Below, in pieces: positions 9,590 through 18,300 of a stretch of 31,601 nt of DNA (position 1 is the stretch's first letter; the number at the start of each line of letters is the position of its first letter). Below the pieces are notes generated by a model that was not told where the DNA came from, made no database searches, and saw only the letters and a list, made by a program, of their open reading frames with translations. The position numbers and the translations under genes are program-made. The DNA comes from Chara braunii (taxonomy: Eukaryota; Streptophyta; Charophyceae; Charales; Characeae): positions 402,652 to 434,252 of the forward strand of contig BFEA01000655.1 in assembly GCA_003427395.1 (NCBI GenBank), in the 5' to 3' direction.

Positions 9590-10389
9590 AGAAAAAAAAT
9601 ATGCTCTGGCCGAGAGAGATTTCTCATAGGGACTTTGAGTTCATCTCCTTGAGCGCATGAGGGACCAATGGACGCCCTACAGATATTCAAGGTTTTATCA
9701 TTCATCGTTTCTCTCACTTTTTGTGTCCAAGTTGGTTTGGATGATTTGATCCCCACTGAAGGAGATTGGATTACTTTTGACGAATCAGAAGATGGTGATT
9801 GACTGGTTTTCCCAGGGGGGGGAGAAAGTTCACCCATCTTGGGCAAAGGAGTGACCACTGTATGCTGTGCATTTCCTTGCTCTTGTGAAGATTTCAGCAT
9901 ACTATTCTTTTCTTCTTCGGTTAAAATCTCCTCCTCTATTGTCCTTTGAGGATCTGGGGAGTATACCCCACTCATTTCCTCCTGCTGTGAATTTTGTTTT
10001 CCTCCCATAAGTTGTAATGACATGCTTTGACCCCTACTATGGTCTATCTGAGTATGCTCAATACCCCCTTGTATTACTCCCTGGGTCACACTCATCTGCA
10101 TTGGTGACCTTACTGACCATGTTATCCTCGGCATACTTCCTCCCCCTGCACAGCCCCCTGTCTCATGCTTCGACCTTCCATTCCCAGCTTCTGAGTATCA
10201 TGTCCTATTCCCACCCTTTGAGTGTCGTGACCCAGAATAGATCGTGAGTACGGCGCTACACCCAAATGACTTATGAGGGAGTGCCTCATCGCCCCTTGGT
10301 AGAAAAGGAGCGATTCTGGGCCCCTTGCCCTCTTGGCATTGAGCTTCATTTTGAGAACTTGTTGTTACTATTACAAGATTAGATGCCAT
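9559..10389 (-). pseudogene. LINE ORF1 N-terminal region
   Basis: Starts at the ATG at 10389 (MASNLVIVTTSSQ), 20 bp after an A23 tract. One in-frame TGA at 10198-10200 interrupts it. The rest is Ser/Pro/Gln/Glu-rich and probably disordered (PQRTIEEEILTEEEKN, GKTSQSPSSDSS), ending near PTWTQKVRETMN before the shift to the DUF4283-like frame. Such disordered N-termini are common in LINE ORF1. No other function is visible. Confidence 0.5.
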
Positions 10390-10408
10390 CTTCTTTCTTT
10401 TTTAAATC

Positions 10409-10442
10409 TTTTTTTTTTTTTTTTTTTTTTTGGGGGGGGGGG
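10409..10442. repeat. T23 followed by G11 homopolymer junction
   Basis: T at 10409-10431, then G at 10432-10442. On the minus strand this is C11-A23 just upstream of the ORF1 ATG. It could be the 5' boundary of the LINE, the A tail of another element abutting it, or a collapsed sequencing artefact. The G run also has G-quadruplex potential. Confidence 0.6.
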
Positions 10443-11078
10443 CGGAAACCAGATAAAAAGAAGAGGAGGGTGTTTGGAGATGAGTGCGAAGGATGATAAC
10501 GTACCAATGAGTTGATGACCCGACTCAGAACAAATCCTTACTGTGCTGACACAATGTGTTGACGTCCTGACTTAGAGTGGGTCTTCACTCTATGGTTCTC
10601 CAATAGAGCCCTCGCTATCCTCCTTTCACGTGTAATTCCCCCCCTCCCAGCTCTTCGTATTCAATACTTTGATGTCTCACCAAAGGACTGATCGAACATC
10701 CCACCCCCCATACTCCCCTCCTTCACTTCCACTTCGTTCCCCTTCCTCACTTAAGACCAAAAATTATTCCCCTACTACACCCACCACTGACACTCAGACC
10801 CCCTGATTGATATTCTCCTTTCTTTTGTAGCTTCCTCCGTCCAGCTTGTCCTCTATTCCATACTTTCATTGACGACTGTGCCTGGTGTCTCACCAAAAGC
10901 TAATAAAAAAATACCACCTCCTCTCCTCCATTTCACCCGGTCAAAAAGAAAGAAGGAAGAGATCGTCTTACTTGAGAGTATTTCACTCAGGAACGCTAAA
11001 GACTGTTGATAATGACTTATTGGTAAGTTACATATTTCTCCCTCCTCCCACCCTCCTCCCTTTCTTCCTCTTCGTCAA
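10443..11078. other. Gene-free, pyrimidine-rich sequence with degenerate repeats
   Basis: No open frame resembles a protein. ATACTTTGATGTCTCACCAAA near 10664 recurs in altered form near 10860-10898 (ATACTTTCATTG ... GGTGTCTCACCAAA), both followed by a CCACC-rich stretch. This suggests a degenerate duplication of about 210 bp. C-rich runs are frequent. Confidence 0.4.
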
Positions 11079-11203
11079 GAGCGCAATCACTATGAGTGAC
11101 AAATAGTAGATCATTATCACCCTAGTTATGGCAATGAGGTAAGAACGTAATCATTATGAGTGACGAAAAGTAGATCATTATCACCGTAGTTATGACAATG
11201 AGG
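11079..11203 (+). repeat. Tandem repeat, unit about 63 bp, at least two copies
   Basis: Unit 1 (11079-11141) and unit 2 (11142-11203) share ATTATCACC, GTAGATCATTATCACC, AGTTATG and CAATGAGG in register, with few substitutions. The second unit stops exactly at the N gap, so the array very likely continues into it. Confidence 0.85.
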
Positions 11204-11494
11204 NNNNNNNNNNNNNNNNNNNNNNNNNNNNNNNNNNNNNNNNNNNNNNNNNNNNNNNNNNNNNNNNNNNNNNNNNNNNNNNNNNNNNNNNNNNNNNNNN
11301 NNNNNNNNNNNNNNNNNNNNNNNNNNNNNNNNNNNNNNNNNNNNNNNNNNNNNNNNNNNNNNNNNNNNNNNNNNNNNNNNNNNNNNNNNNNNNNNNNNNN
11401 NNNNNNNNNNNNNNNNNNNNNNNNNNNNNNNNNNNNNNNNNNNNNNNNNNNNNNNNNNNNNNNNNNNNNNNNNNNNNNNNNNNNNNNNNNNNNN
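11204..11494. other. Assembly gap (291 N)
   Basis: Unknown bases. The left edge is inside a tandem repeat, so the gap probably replaces further repeat units and its length may be nominal. Confidence 0.95.
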
Positions 11495-11925
11495 GGGTTG
11501 CATTCACCTCCACTACGATGATCATCCTCCTTATTTTCTCACCTATCTATCCCTCTCAACCTTTCTTTCACCTCTTTACCTTCCTAACCCTGCTATTCTT
11601 CTTAGCGCTTTTCACCCCTACTTCCGTTTCTTTGTCTCTTGGGTTCGAAGCTTCAGCACTAATACTCCTACCTCTTCAGCACCCCAACTACTTCTTTACT
11701 CAGTCAGGCTTGATTGCATCCTCTGCTCTTCACTTGACTCAGACTGACTACACCCATTTCTTCACTTATCACTTCAAAACCCGTCACTAATGCTCTTTTC
11801 CTCACACACTCAATTCTGCTCCCCGTGAGAAGGGAAAAAATAAAATAAATGCGAAGTGAATGAGGTAACAACCACCCGAATGCTGTTAGTATGCCGTGCA
11901 TTGTACGCACCCCTCAGAAAGTTGA
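11495..11925. other. Gene-free C/T-rich sequence
   Basis: Short open frames on both strands are rich in Leu/Phe/Ser because of the pyrimidine bias and match nothing I know. No hairpin, tandem repeat or element end stands out. Confidence 0.35.
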
Positions 11926-13200
11926 TAGGCAGAAAAGATCCTCCATACCTTCCAACAATACCACTCTCTGATTCATACTACGTTGATCCAGTCAATGTCA
12001 CTCTTCCTCCACCCCCTCAGAGTGTTGATATTCCCCCTTGCAATGAAAAAATATTACGATAGTGAAATATGTCACACCCACCCGAATGTAGCTGGTATGC
12101 CAACCATCCTGCCGCTTTCTGAAGACCACTGCTCGGAGCCGGTCTATGCCCTGCATTCCTTCATTCCCTCCGAACTTCTGATGTCCAGAGTCGTGCCACC
12201 ACAAAGTCATAATGTTGATGATCATACCCGTACATCCATCACCCCCCCGGAACACTGGTGGTCAATTGCACTTCTCTCGGAGCAGCGATGACAAGGGAAC
12301 TAATACGTGGAACCCGCCCTTCGAAATGCCANGTCAGCCCGTGACGTGGCGCTCTCTAGAGCCTTGTTCGCCATTGCTAGGTCTCCANTGGGCAACNCTG
12401 GGAAGTTTTCTTACAAAAGTGAATCCCCGTAGATCAAATGCCACGTCAGCCNGTGANGTGGCTCTCTGTAGAGCTTTGTTGCGCACGTTCGCATGCGTTA
12501 AGCGCTCTATCAAGTTTTCACCCACACTTTCAGCGCAGAACAGGGCGCTCTCCAGCAAAACTCCTTTCGACAACGTCGACAATCATTGCCATATAGCCCT
12601 GACTCCGCTCGGAACAGCGAACAATGCCATTCTCTGATTCATACTACGCTAATCCGGTCAATGCCACGCTTCCTCCACCCCCTCAGAATGCTGATACCCC
12701 CCTTTGCAATGAAAATTTATTACGAGATTGGAAAAGGACACACCCACCCAAATGTAGTTGGTATGCCGAGCCTCCTGCCACTTTCTGAAGAGCACTGCGC
12801 GGAGCCAGTCTATGCCATGCCTTCCTCCACTCCCTCAGAACGCTGATATCCAGAGACGTGCCCCCACCGATTCATAATGCTGATGACCATGGCCGTACAT
12901 CCATCACCCCCCCGGAATACTGGATCAGATGCCACGTCAGCCCGTCTATCTATTTTTCACCCGCACTTCAGCGCAGAACAGGGCGCTCTCCCGCAAATCT
13001 CCCTTCGACAACGTCGACAGTCATTGTCGTGAAGCTATGAATTCGCTCGGAACAACGATGGCAAGGGAACGAGTGCGTGGAACCCGCCCTTCGTCGTCAG
13101 ACGCAGGGCTACGGGTCAGAGAGAAATGCCATGTCAGCCCGTTACGTGGTGCTCTCTAGAACCTTGTTGCGCACGTGCGCGTGCGTTAAGCGCTTCCCAT
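11926..13200 (+). repeat. Nested satellite: two long units plus rearranged subunits
   Basis: TCTCTGATTCATACTACG at about 11965 recurs at 12631, giving a period of about 666 bp. Shared blocks follow in the same order: TTCCTCCACCCCCTCAGA, CACACCCACCC, CTTTCTGAAGA, GGAGCC, CCGTACATCCATCACCC. Smaller blocks recur in changed order: CAGCGCAGAACAGGGCGCTC (12531 and about 12970), TTCGACAACGTCGAC (12565 and about 13004), GTGGAACCCGCCCTTCG (about 12306 and 13077) and ATGCCANGTCAGCCCGT (several times). The mosaic suggests repeated unequal exchange. No protein family is recognisable. Ambiguous bases cluster here, as expected of merged repeats. Confidence 0.75.
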
Positions 13201-13327
13201 AAATTTCTCAAATTGATCCTTCCTCCCAATATCCTGCTCAGTCAATCCCCTGGATCCCAGGGTAATCACTGCTGGCAGGAACACCTCAAAAGGTTTCTCT
13301 GATGGACTTCTATTTCAGTCTGTGTAA

Positions 13328-13439
13328 GGGATGCTGGACCCGCTTTCCAGCAGGTGGTACTCCCCACTAATAGATGGAGCCTCTCCCCAGGTGCTAGTGG
13401 TGTCTGCTCTTATCAGCACCACTAACACTGGTGGGGGAG
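13328..13439 (+). repeat. Dispersed hairpin repeat copy 4 next to a long imperfect hairpin
   Basis: 13328-13351 is a forward copy of the GCTGGA/TCCAGC hairpin. Thirty bases on, the left arm 13381-13402 (ending GGTGCTAGTGGTG) pairs imperfectly with the right arm 13416-13439 (beginning CACCACTAACACT), with a loop of about 13 bases. An A-rich tract follows at 13449-13466. It may be the tip of an unclassified small element. Confidence 0.5.
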
Positions 13440-13563
13440 TATGTTTTCAAAAAAAAAAAAAAAAAAGAGCCGCCAGTGGGATTGGGTCAGTGCACCTATA
13501 GTGTTGATGATGGCCTACTTGGCCACAGACCAAGCCCTCCTATCGTGCCGAGGCAGTGCATTG

Positions 13564-13743
13564 TTAAACGACCAGTACCTTTCCCCGCTTGAAAATCAAA
13601 TTCTTAGTGGTACAGACGGGCAGCTTTCGGAGACTGGACTCCCGTTGAAAAAATTCATGGGCGGCCCGCGATTTGTTTCGGGCCTCCGAAAGTCGCTGGG
13701 AGGGGCCCGCAGCCAACATATGAGAAAGGTACTGGTGGTTTAA
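13564..13743. repeat. TTAA-bounded inverted-repeat element (MITE-like), copy 3, best preserved
   Basis: The left end TTAAACGACCAGTACCTTTC (13564-13583) matches the reverse complement of the right end GAAAGGTACTGGTGGTTTAA (13724-13743) at 19 of 20 positions. TTAA on both sides fits a TTAA target duplication, as made by piggyBac-type transposases. At 180 bp it cannot encode a transposase. It shares its right 40 bp with copy 1 (5-247). Confidence 0.7.
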
Positions 13744-13953
13744 GTTGGCGGGTACGAGGCCTCAGTGCTTATTGTGGTAGCAGTCAGCTCACACGTTTTT
13801 CGCCTGACGTGTTAGGAAAGGAAGGCCGCTCTATTTGTACGATGGTTTGGGGCTCGTTAGACACTCCTCGGGCACATAAACCCCCTGAGGAAATCATCGT
13901 TCCACCTATCCACAGGGCCAATCCCCGAAAACCAAATGTGAAAACATTTCCTC

Positions 13954-14001
13954 AGGCTGTCCTCGGGCTGTCCTCGGGCTGTCCTCGGGGCGTCCTCGGG
14001 C
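13954..14001 (+). repeat. Subterminal repeats of the Harbinger element (left)
   Basis: About four head-to-tail copies of an 11-bp unit, GCTGTCCTCGG with small variants. A related set (CGTCCTCGG variants) lies near the right end at 15931-15966. Subterminal repeats of this sort are often transposase-binding sites in plant DNA transposons; binding is inferred here. Confidence 0.65.
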
Positions 14002-14286
14002 TACAGCACCCTTCGACGACGACAATGTTTTTGGAGGCTGATCCAATGCAGTCCCTACAGGGCACTGCACGGACATGTTCGGTCGCCAACGTTCGCCTTC
14101 AAGGGAACTCACGGCAACGGTAGCCGTTAGGGGACGGCCAGCCTCTGTGAACATTTCCAGGCATTCGCAGTCCCTCGCACTGCCCGGCCCCAAACAGAAA
14201 AGGGTCCAACGGTCGACAATTTCGAATATTTCAGCCGACAAGCGTTCCTACCACCCACCGCAGACTGCAATGTAAATCAGCAGAGG

Positions 14287-15027
14287 GTGTTTTTTTGTCG
14301 GATGTTGTCATCTGCTATTTGCTGCCGTATGCTTTGCCGTTTGCTGGAGGTGCGCTGTCGTCATCTGTTTGCTGCCTATCCCCGCATGTCGTTTATAGCC
14401 GACGTCTTCCGAAGGCTGACGCTGCTTGTCCTGGTCGTGATGTTGCTTCTCCTTGTTGCCGTCTTCCACGCCTGCATCCTGGGTCGGGTGCCTGGTCACA
14501 CACGCAAGAGAGGATCGACAAAGAAGCACATCAGCATGGACGGACGGCACGCGAATATGAGGATGTCGTCCAAACAACACGCAAACCACCGTCCCAGCCA
14601 TGACACTACTCACGGTACTAGGGCGCACGACCCGTCAGCCTACGCTCACCTTCCACCGCACGAACAACCTCTACCCGACTCGTCAGATGGGGAGGCGAAC
14701 GAAGCTCGGTCACAGACAGTCTCGCTGGGTAGTAGGTCCACCCAGAACTGGGCGGGCAGCCTGTCGTGCGGTCGGCGTCGTAGCACGTACAGGCAGTCGT
14801 ACACTGAACTCCTAGAGGAAGGCATCCGTGAAGACGACATTGATGGCACCCTTAATTTGTCATTCAGGCTAGGTAGTGGGAACTCATCAGCTGCCACCGT
14901 GACACGAACAGTCCTCGTGAACCCTCACCTTGACGACGACACAGGGCAGGGCATATTGGTCGGTCGAACTGCGAAGGGCGTGTCCGTGGGATGGGAGGCG
15001 TCGGATAACAAGAGGGAGAGGAAGTAG
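14287..15027 (+). pseudogene. Harbinger Myb-like accessory ORF, 5' part only
   Basis: The frame opens at 14287, but later Met codons (for example in MSFIADVFRR or MDGRHANMRM) could be the real start. The recognisable part is the second half: GSRSTQNWAGSL, SYTELLEEGIREDDID, GTLNLSFRLGSGNSS and VNPHLDDDTGQG. From memory this resembles the acidic N-terminal region preceding the Myb/SANT DNA-binding domain in these elements. The Myb domain itself (expected WxxEE motif) is absent, because the frame runs into the deletion junction near 15024-15068 and stops at 15027. The partner protein normally helps the transposase enter the nucleus and bind ends. It is probably not functional. Confidence 0.5.
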
Positions 15028-15035
15028 CTTCTCGC

Positions 15036-15468
15036 AGAAGACACGTGGCGACATATGTAGCTTCTCGCGGACGTAGTCTTCTGTGGCGTCGTCGGCAGAG
15101 TGCAGATCCTCCCACGTCCCCCCCGTCCTGCTTCTCATCCACCGCCTGGGCGTGGCTCTAGGCAGAACGCCAGAACCCATGGCACAACACGCCTGGAAGA
15201 CGGCGTCGTAGATGGCAGCGGTGTCTAGCCCTTCCGCCGCCAACGACCGTGTCGCCTTCCTCCTCCGTACATGAAGCTGCACGTTCATTCTTCCCGCAGT
15301 GCTTTCCGTCTGGCAGCAGAGAAGCACAACGACAACGGCCGCGGCAACCGCTGTCCTTTCCGTCGTCGACAACTTTGAACGCTCGCCTTCGCCGACATTC
15401 CCCATCGCCACACAGGGTGCAGAAGACATCGCTTTCACAGGCAACAGACTTCGGCGACACGCCAACAC
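15036..15468 (-). pseudogene. Harbinger transposase, N-terminal fragment
   Basis: Minus-strand frame with VRRRKATRSLAAEG, PRRWMRSRTGGTWEDLH and SADDATEDYVREKLHMSPRVF. This is the conserved N-terminal segment of plant PIF/Harbinger nucleases ('R-W-x-x-R-T-G-x-W-x-x-L ... DDxFxxxxRMS'). Coding similarity ends after PRVF; beyond about 15036 the frame reads the opposite strand of the accessory ORF. The downstream DDE catalytic domain (DD-x-E, normally more than 200 residues) is missing. It lies convergent with the accessory ORF, and the deletion that removed both 3' ends is bounded by a 12-bp direct repeat. Confidence 0.7.
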
Positions 15469-15930
15469 ACGACCGAAGCGCGACGTGTGACGACCACAGG
15501 GATGGTGCGACGAAGGACACCGTGAGAGCTCACAGGACGCTATCTGCTTATCCGCGCGTAGTGATGCGAGGACAATCCTCGTGATGACGTCTTCTTCACT
15601 GCTCCCGTCTTAACGCTGATGGGCGAACGGTTGTCCACACGCCGACCCTGCCATCGCACTGTCCAAGGATGTGCTTCCCGGATGACGTCAGCCACCGTCC
15701 GCTGCAGCCCCCACCCGATACTCCTACGTCGCATCAGCCTCTTTCGAAACAAATTTCTGAAACGGGAGGCCCGCGCGCGCGTTTTCTTTTTTTTTTGACC
15801 CCGCCGCCGAAATTTGAATTATCCCGCCACCTGGAGGCAGACCACGCCCAACCACCCGGACAAGATCATGGACCACCGCCCACAGCCCAGCCCCGCAGCC
15901 CCGTATTTTATTATGAACAACCCCGCGGCC

Positions 15931-15966
15931 CGTCCTCGGAGCGTCCTCGGGAGATCGTCCTGAGGA
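15931..15966 (+). repeat. Subterminal repeats of the Harbinger element (right)
   Basis: Three CGTCCTCGG-like units, the last continuing into GATCGTCCTGAGG. They match the unit at the left end (13954-14001) in the same orientation. Confidence 0.5.
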
Positions 15967-16142
15967 CGAGTGCAACGAAGGCGGGAAAATCCTCCGGCGA
16001 CCTAAAGGAAAACTCCTCGGGCCCCGAGAACACCCCGAGAAGTGTCTAACGAGCCCCTTTGTCTGTTGTTCTCTTGCACTCGTCCTGTCTCGGAGATCAC
16101 TTTTGTTACTACTGTGTTTGCTGTCCCAATTTCTCTTACTTT

Positions 16143-16298
16143 CTTAGTTTATTCCTCCTTTTCTTCCCCCTTTTTTCCTTCCTCTTCTTCCCTCTTTTTT
16201 TTTTTATCTTTTTGTTTTTTTTTTCCCCCTCTTTTATTTTCTTACTTTCTTCCTTTCGTTCTCTTTCTCACTCTCTCTCTTTCTTTTTTTTTGTCTTT
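16143..16298 (+). repeat. Polypyrimidine tract
   Basis: About 150 bases almost purely C and T, just outside the Harbinger right end. The open frames through it encode Phe/Leu/Ser runs and are an effect of composition. It ends in TTTGTCTTTAG, which looks like a splice acceptor, but I see no flanking exon. Confidence 0.6.
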
Positions 16299-16404
16299 AG
16301 GGTTGAACATCAAGGTGCAGCCTTCAGTCCTGCTGATGATAAGAGCACCAGTTGGATTGAGGTGCTGCTGAGGATGACTTCATTCCATTGGTGGGGAGCT
16401 GCTC

Positions 16405-16426
16405 CTGCCGGAAACCGGGTCCAGTG
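16405..16426 (-). repeat. Dispersed hairpin repeat, diverged copy 5
   Basis: The reverse complement reads ACTGGACCCGGTTTCCGGCAG, matching the GCTGGACCCGSTTTCCAGC consensus with four or five changes. Stem pairing is partly kept. Confidence 0.4.
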
Positions 16427-17640
16427 CATTGAGTTCTGGGATCATAACCCAGCTTAGAATGTGAACAGAAAAGCAGCACCATAAGAGCCTATACCACCGT
16501 AGGGTAACTGATGCTACTTGGCTATACTACAGATAGGGAATTGAATCTTCTTCCCCGAGAGTCTGCACCAACCCATTACTTTGAGAGTGCTGGAGGTGGG
16601 CCCCTTAACAGTGTTGACGGTGGAGAAAGATGATTGGTCTCGCATCGGAGAAAGATGTTCAGGCTTGGTCGAGTATGGGGAGAGGGGGGGGTTAGGTGTG
16701 GGAGGGTGAGATGGGAGGATGGCAGAGGGTGGTTTCAGGTATTTAGGGGGGGGGGGGGGGGAGGAATCTTTTTTTTTTTTTTTTTTGGAGGGAAGTACGT
16801 TCTTGTCACATTTGAGTTTCATAGGGGCCAAAAAAAAAATGTGTCGGCAAAAAAAACAGGTGCAAGTTCGAAAATGGCAATGAAAGTACCGCGACTGTGG
16901 TGTCAGGCCAGATTTCATATGTACAGGGGTAGACTGTGGTGTCAGATGGAAGAAAAAAAAAAGAAAAAGAAAAAAAAACAACGGATACTTTTCAACCGAA
17001 ATCGTCGTTTCAATGTCAGCGCCTGATTTCTTTGCCAGCACGTGTTTTTTTTGCCTTTAGGAACTCAAAACCTGCTGCGTCCGCCATTGTTTCTCTCTTT
17101 TTTTTTTGGCTAGTCAGGGCTCAGGAGTTCAAAACTTGCTACTACATATGGACAAAATAACCCTCCGTGTTTTTCAAAGATGGCCTCAAAGAGCCAGTAA
17201 GATGTCTTGACTGCCTACCGTTTTGCTATTTCGAGACTGAACGGTGTGTTTGGTGACATCGGCATTTGACATCGGCATTTCGAAGTCGGGACTCTCTCCC
17301 ATTTTGACCTGATCATCGTGCCAACTGAGTACAGTTAAGAGGAAAAACAGCAAAACAGAGGGAGAGAAACCAGAAAGGTTGTGACAGAAGGAGGAGGTAA
17401 GCAGAAAGGAATAAGATTGGTGAAACTGATAATCTGCTGATTGTAAGGGTTACTGCCCGCTTCCTGCTATCACCGCCCATGGCCATGGGCGAGCTATTAC
17501 TGTCTGGATTTTCGGCAGACTGACTGCTGATCTACCCGACAAGCGTTGTTTTGGCCAATTGACGTTGTTGTCAGTTAAGTTCCTGTACCGCGGTCATAGT
17601 CGGGCGTAGGAGGGGCTGTTACTGTTATCATCGTTGGATT
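16427..17640. other. No gene seen; G-rich tract, A and T runs
   Basis: 16671-16764 is strongly G-rich with several GGG runs and ends in an unbroken G run, so a G-quadruplex is possible. T18-type and A-rich runs follow (around 16768-16786 and 16950-16978). A short duplication, GACTGTGGTGTCAG, occurs near 16891 and 16931. ATTTGACATCGGCATTT-type text is duplicated near 17262-17280. Nothing resembles a protein gene or RNA gene. Confidence 0.45.
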
Positions 17641-18300
17641 TTGGAAATACGGTTATTGTTGCTGCTCCTGTAGGCTGCGAGATCCTCTACTGATGCTGCC
17701 TTTTACACAGGCCATTGTTGGGGACTCCGCTACTGCTGCTAAGACGAAAAAAATTGAAACGGCTGCTGTTTCTTCAAGATCGAGGCGGCTGCTGCAGCCT
17801 GGAGGTATCTATGGCTGTCCCAGGGTTGGATTACTAGTACTGCGTTCGACCTCTGAATTACTGCTAGTTAATCCGGCTGAAAACCGTCGTTGCTGCCATT
17901 TTCAGCAGCAGTAAACTGTTGTCGTTCTTTGAGGTTGATGCTACTACGTAGTAAAGTGCAGTTAGCGACGTGATGTGCAGACCACAACTGATCATTCTCA
18001 GGTAGGCGGGGAGCATCTACAACAGGCAGTTTATGTGAAAAGTTCAATCGGATTACCAATTTGCAGGACCACGAGACTGCTGCCATAACAAAAACGAATT
18101 GTTGTGCTTTTGCAAGGACTGCTGTGCCGCTGAGGACTGTTGTAGTGGGGCTATTCTTGGGCCCCGAGCCGTGTAAAGTGCTGTCAAAAGAGTGTGTTTT
18201 GCTACTAATTCGGACTGCTACTGTTGACAAACTGTTCTCGTTGAGTCCCCTGCTGCTAGTATTCCATTGGTGCTGCACTTGCTGGACTGTTGAAGCCTAT
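17641..18300. other. CTG/TTG-rich degenerate triplet-like region, no gene recognised
   Basis: GCTGCT, ACTGCTGCT, GCTGTTG and similar triplets are over-represented without forming a clean repeat. A 136-codon minus-strand frame (17868-18278) and shorter plus frames show no motif, signal peptide or membrane segment that I recognise. It could be a decayed trinucleotide expansion or an untranslated exon. Confidence 0.35.

Larger units (their letters stand above)
1353..10431 (-). mobile_element. L1-like LINE locus, decayed; possibly two head-to-tail elements
   Basis: Minus-strand order is ORF1 with a DUF4283-like region and a Cys cluster, an A30 tract, a small ORF, then ORF2 with APE-type endonuclease, reverse transcriptase and a C-terminal Cys/His motif, then a poly(A)-like tail. 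This is the architecture of plant L1-type non-LTR retrotransposons, which copy by target-primed reverse transcription. About 9 kb is long for the group. Together with the A tracts at 7463-7492 and 10409-10431, this allows an alternative reading: an ORF1-only element (10.4-7.46 kb) lying directly 5' of a second element (7.46-1.35 kb) with its own small ORF1. Coding is disrupted by homopolymer frameshifts and in-frame stops, so the copy is not functional as assembled. Confidence 0.85.
13849..16057. mobile_element. PIF/Harbinger-type DNA transposon, complete ends, internally deleted
   Basis: The left terminus GGGGCTCGTTAGACAC (from 13849) is repeated inverted at the right terminus (to 16057). 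The match extends to about 24 bp with one difference. TTT lies immediately outside both ends (13846-13848 and 16058-16060), a 3-bp target duplication like the family's usual TWA-type sites. Inside are the remains of the two classical genes, a Myb-like accessory ORF on + and a transposase on -, arranged convergently. At 2.2 kb the element is shorter than autonomous members and the catalytic DDE part is missing, so it would need a helper. Confidence 0.85.

Noticed and set aside
16042-16457. Hydrophobic Phe/Leu/Ser-rich membrane proteins
   Set aside because: Produced by the polypyrimidine tract in both forward frames; no start context or family.
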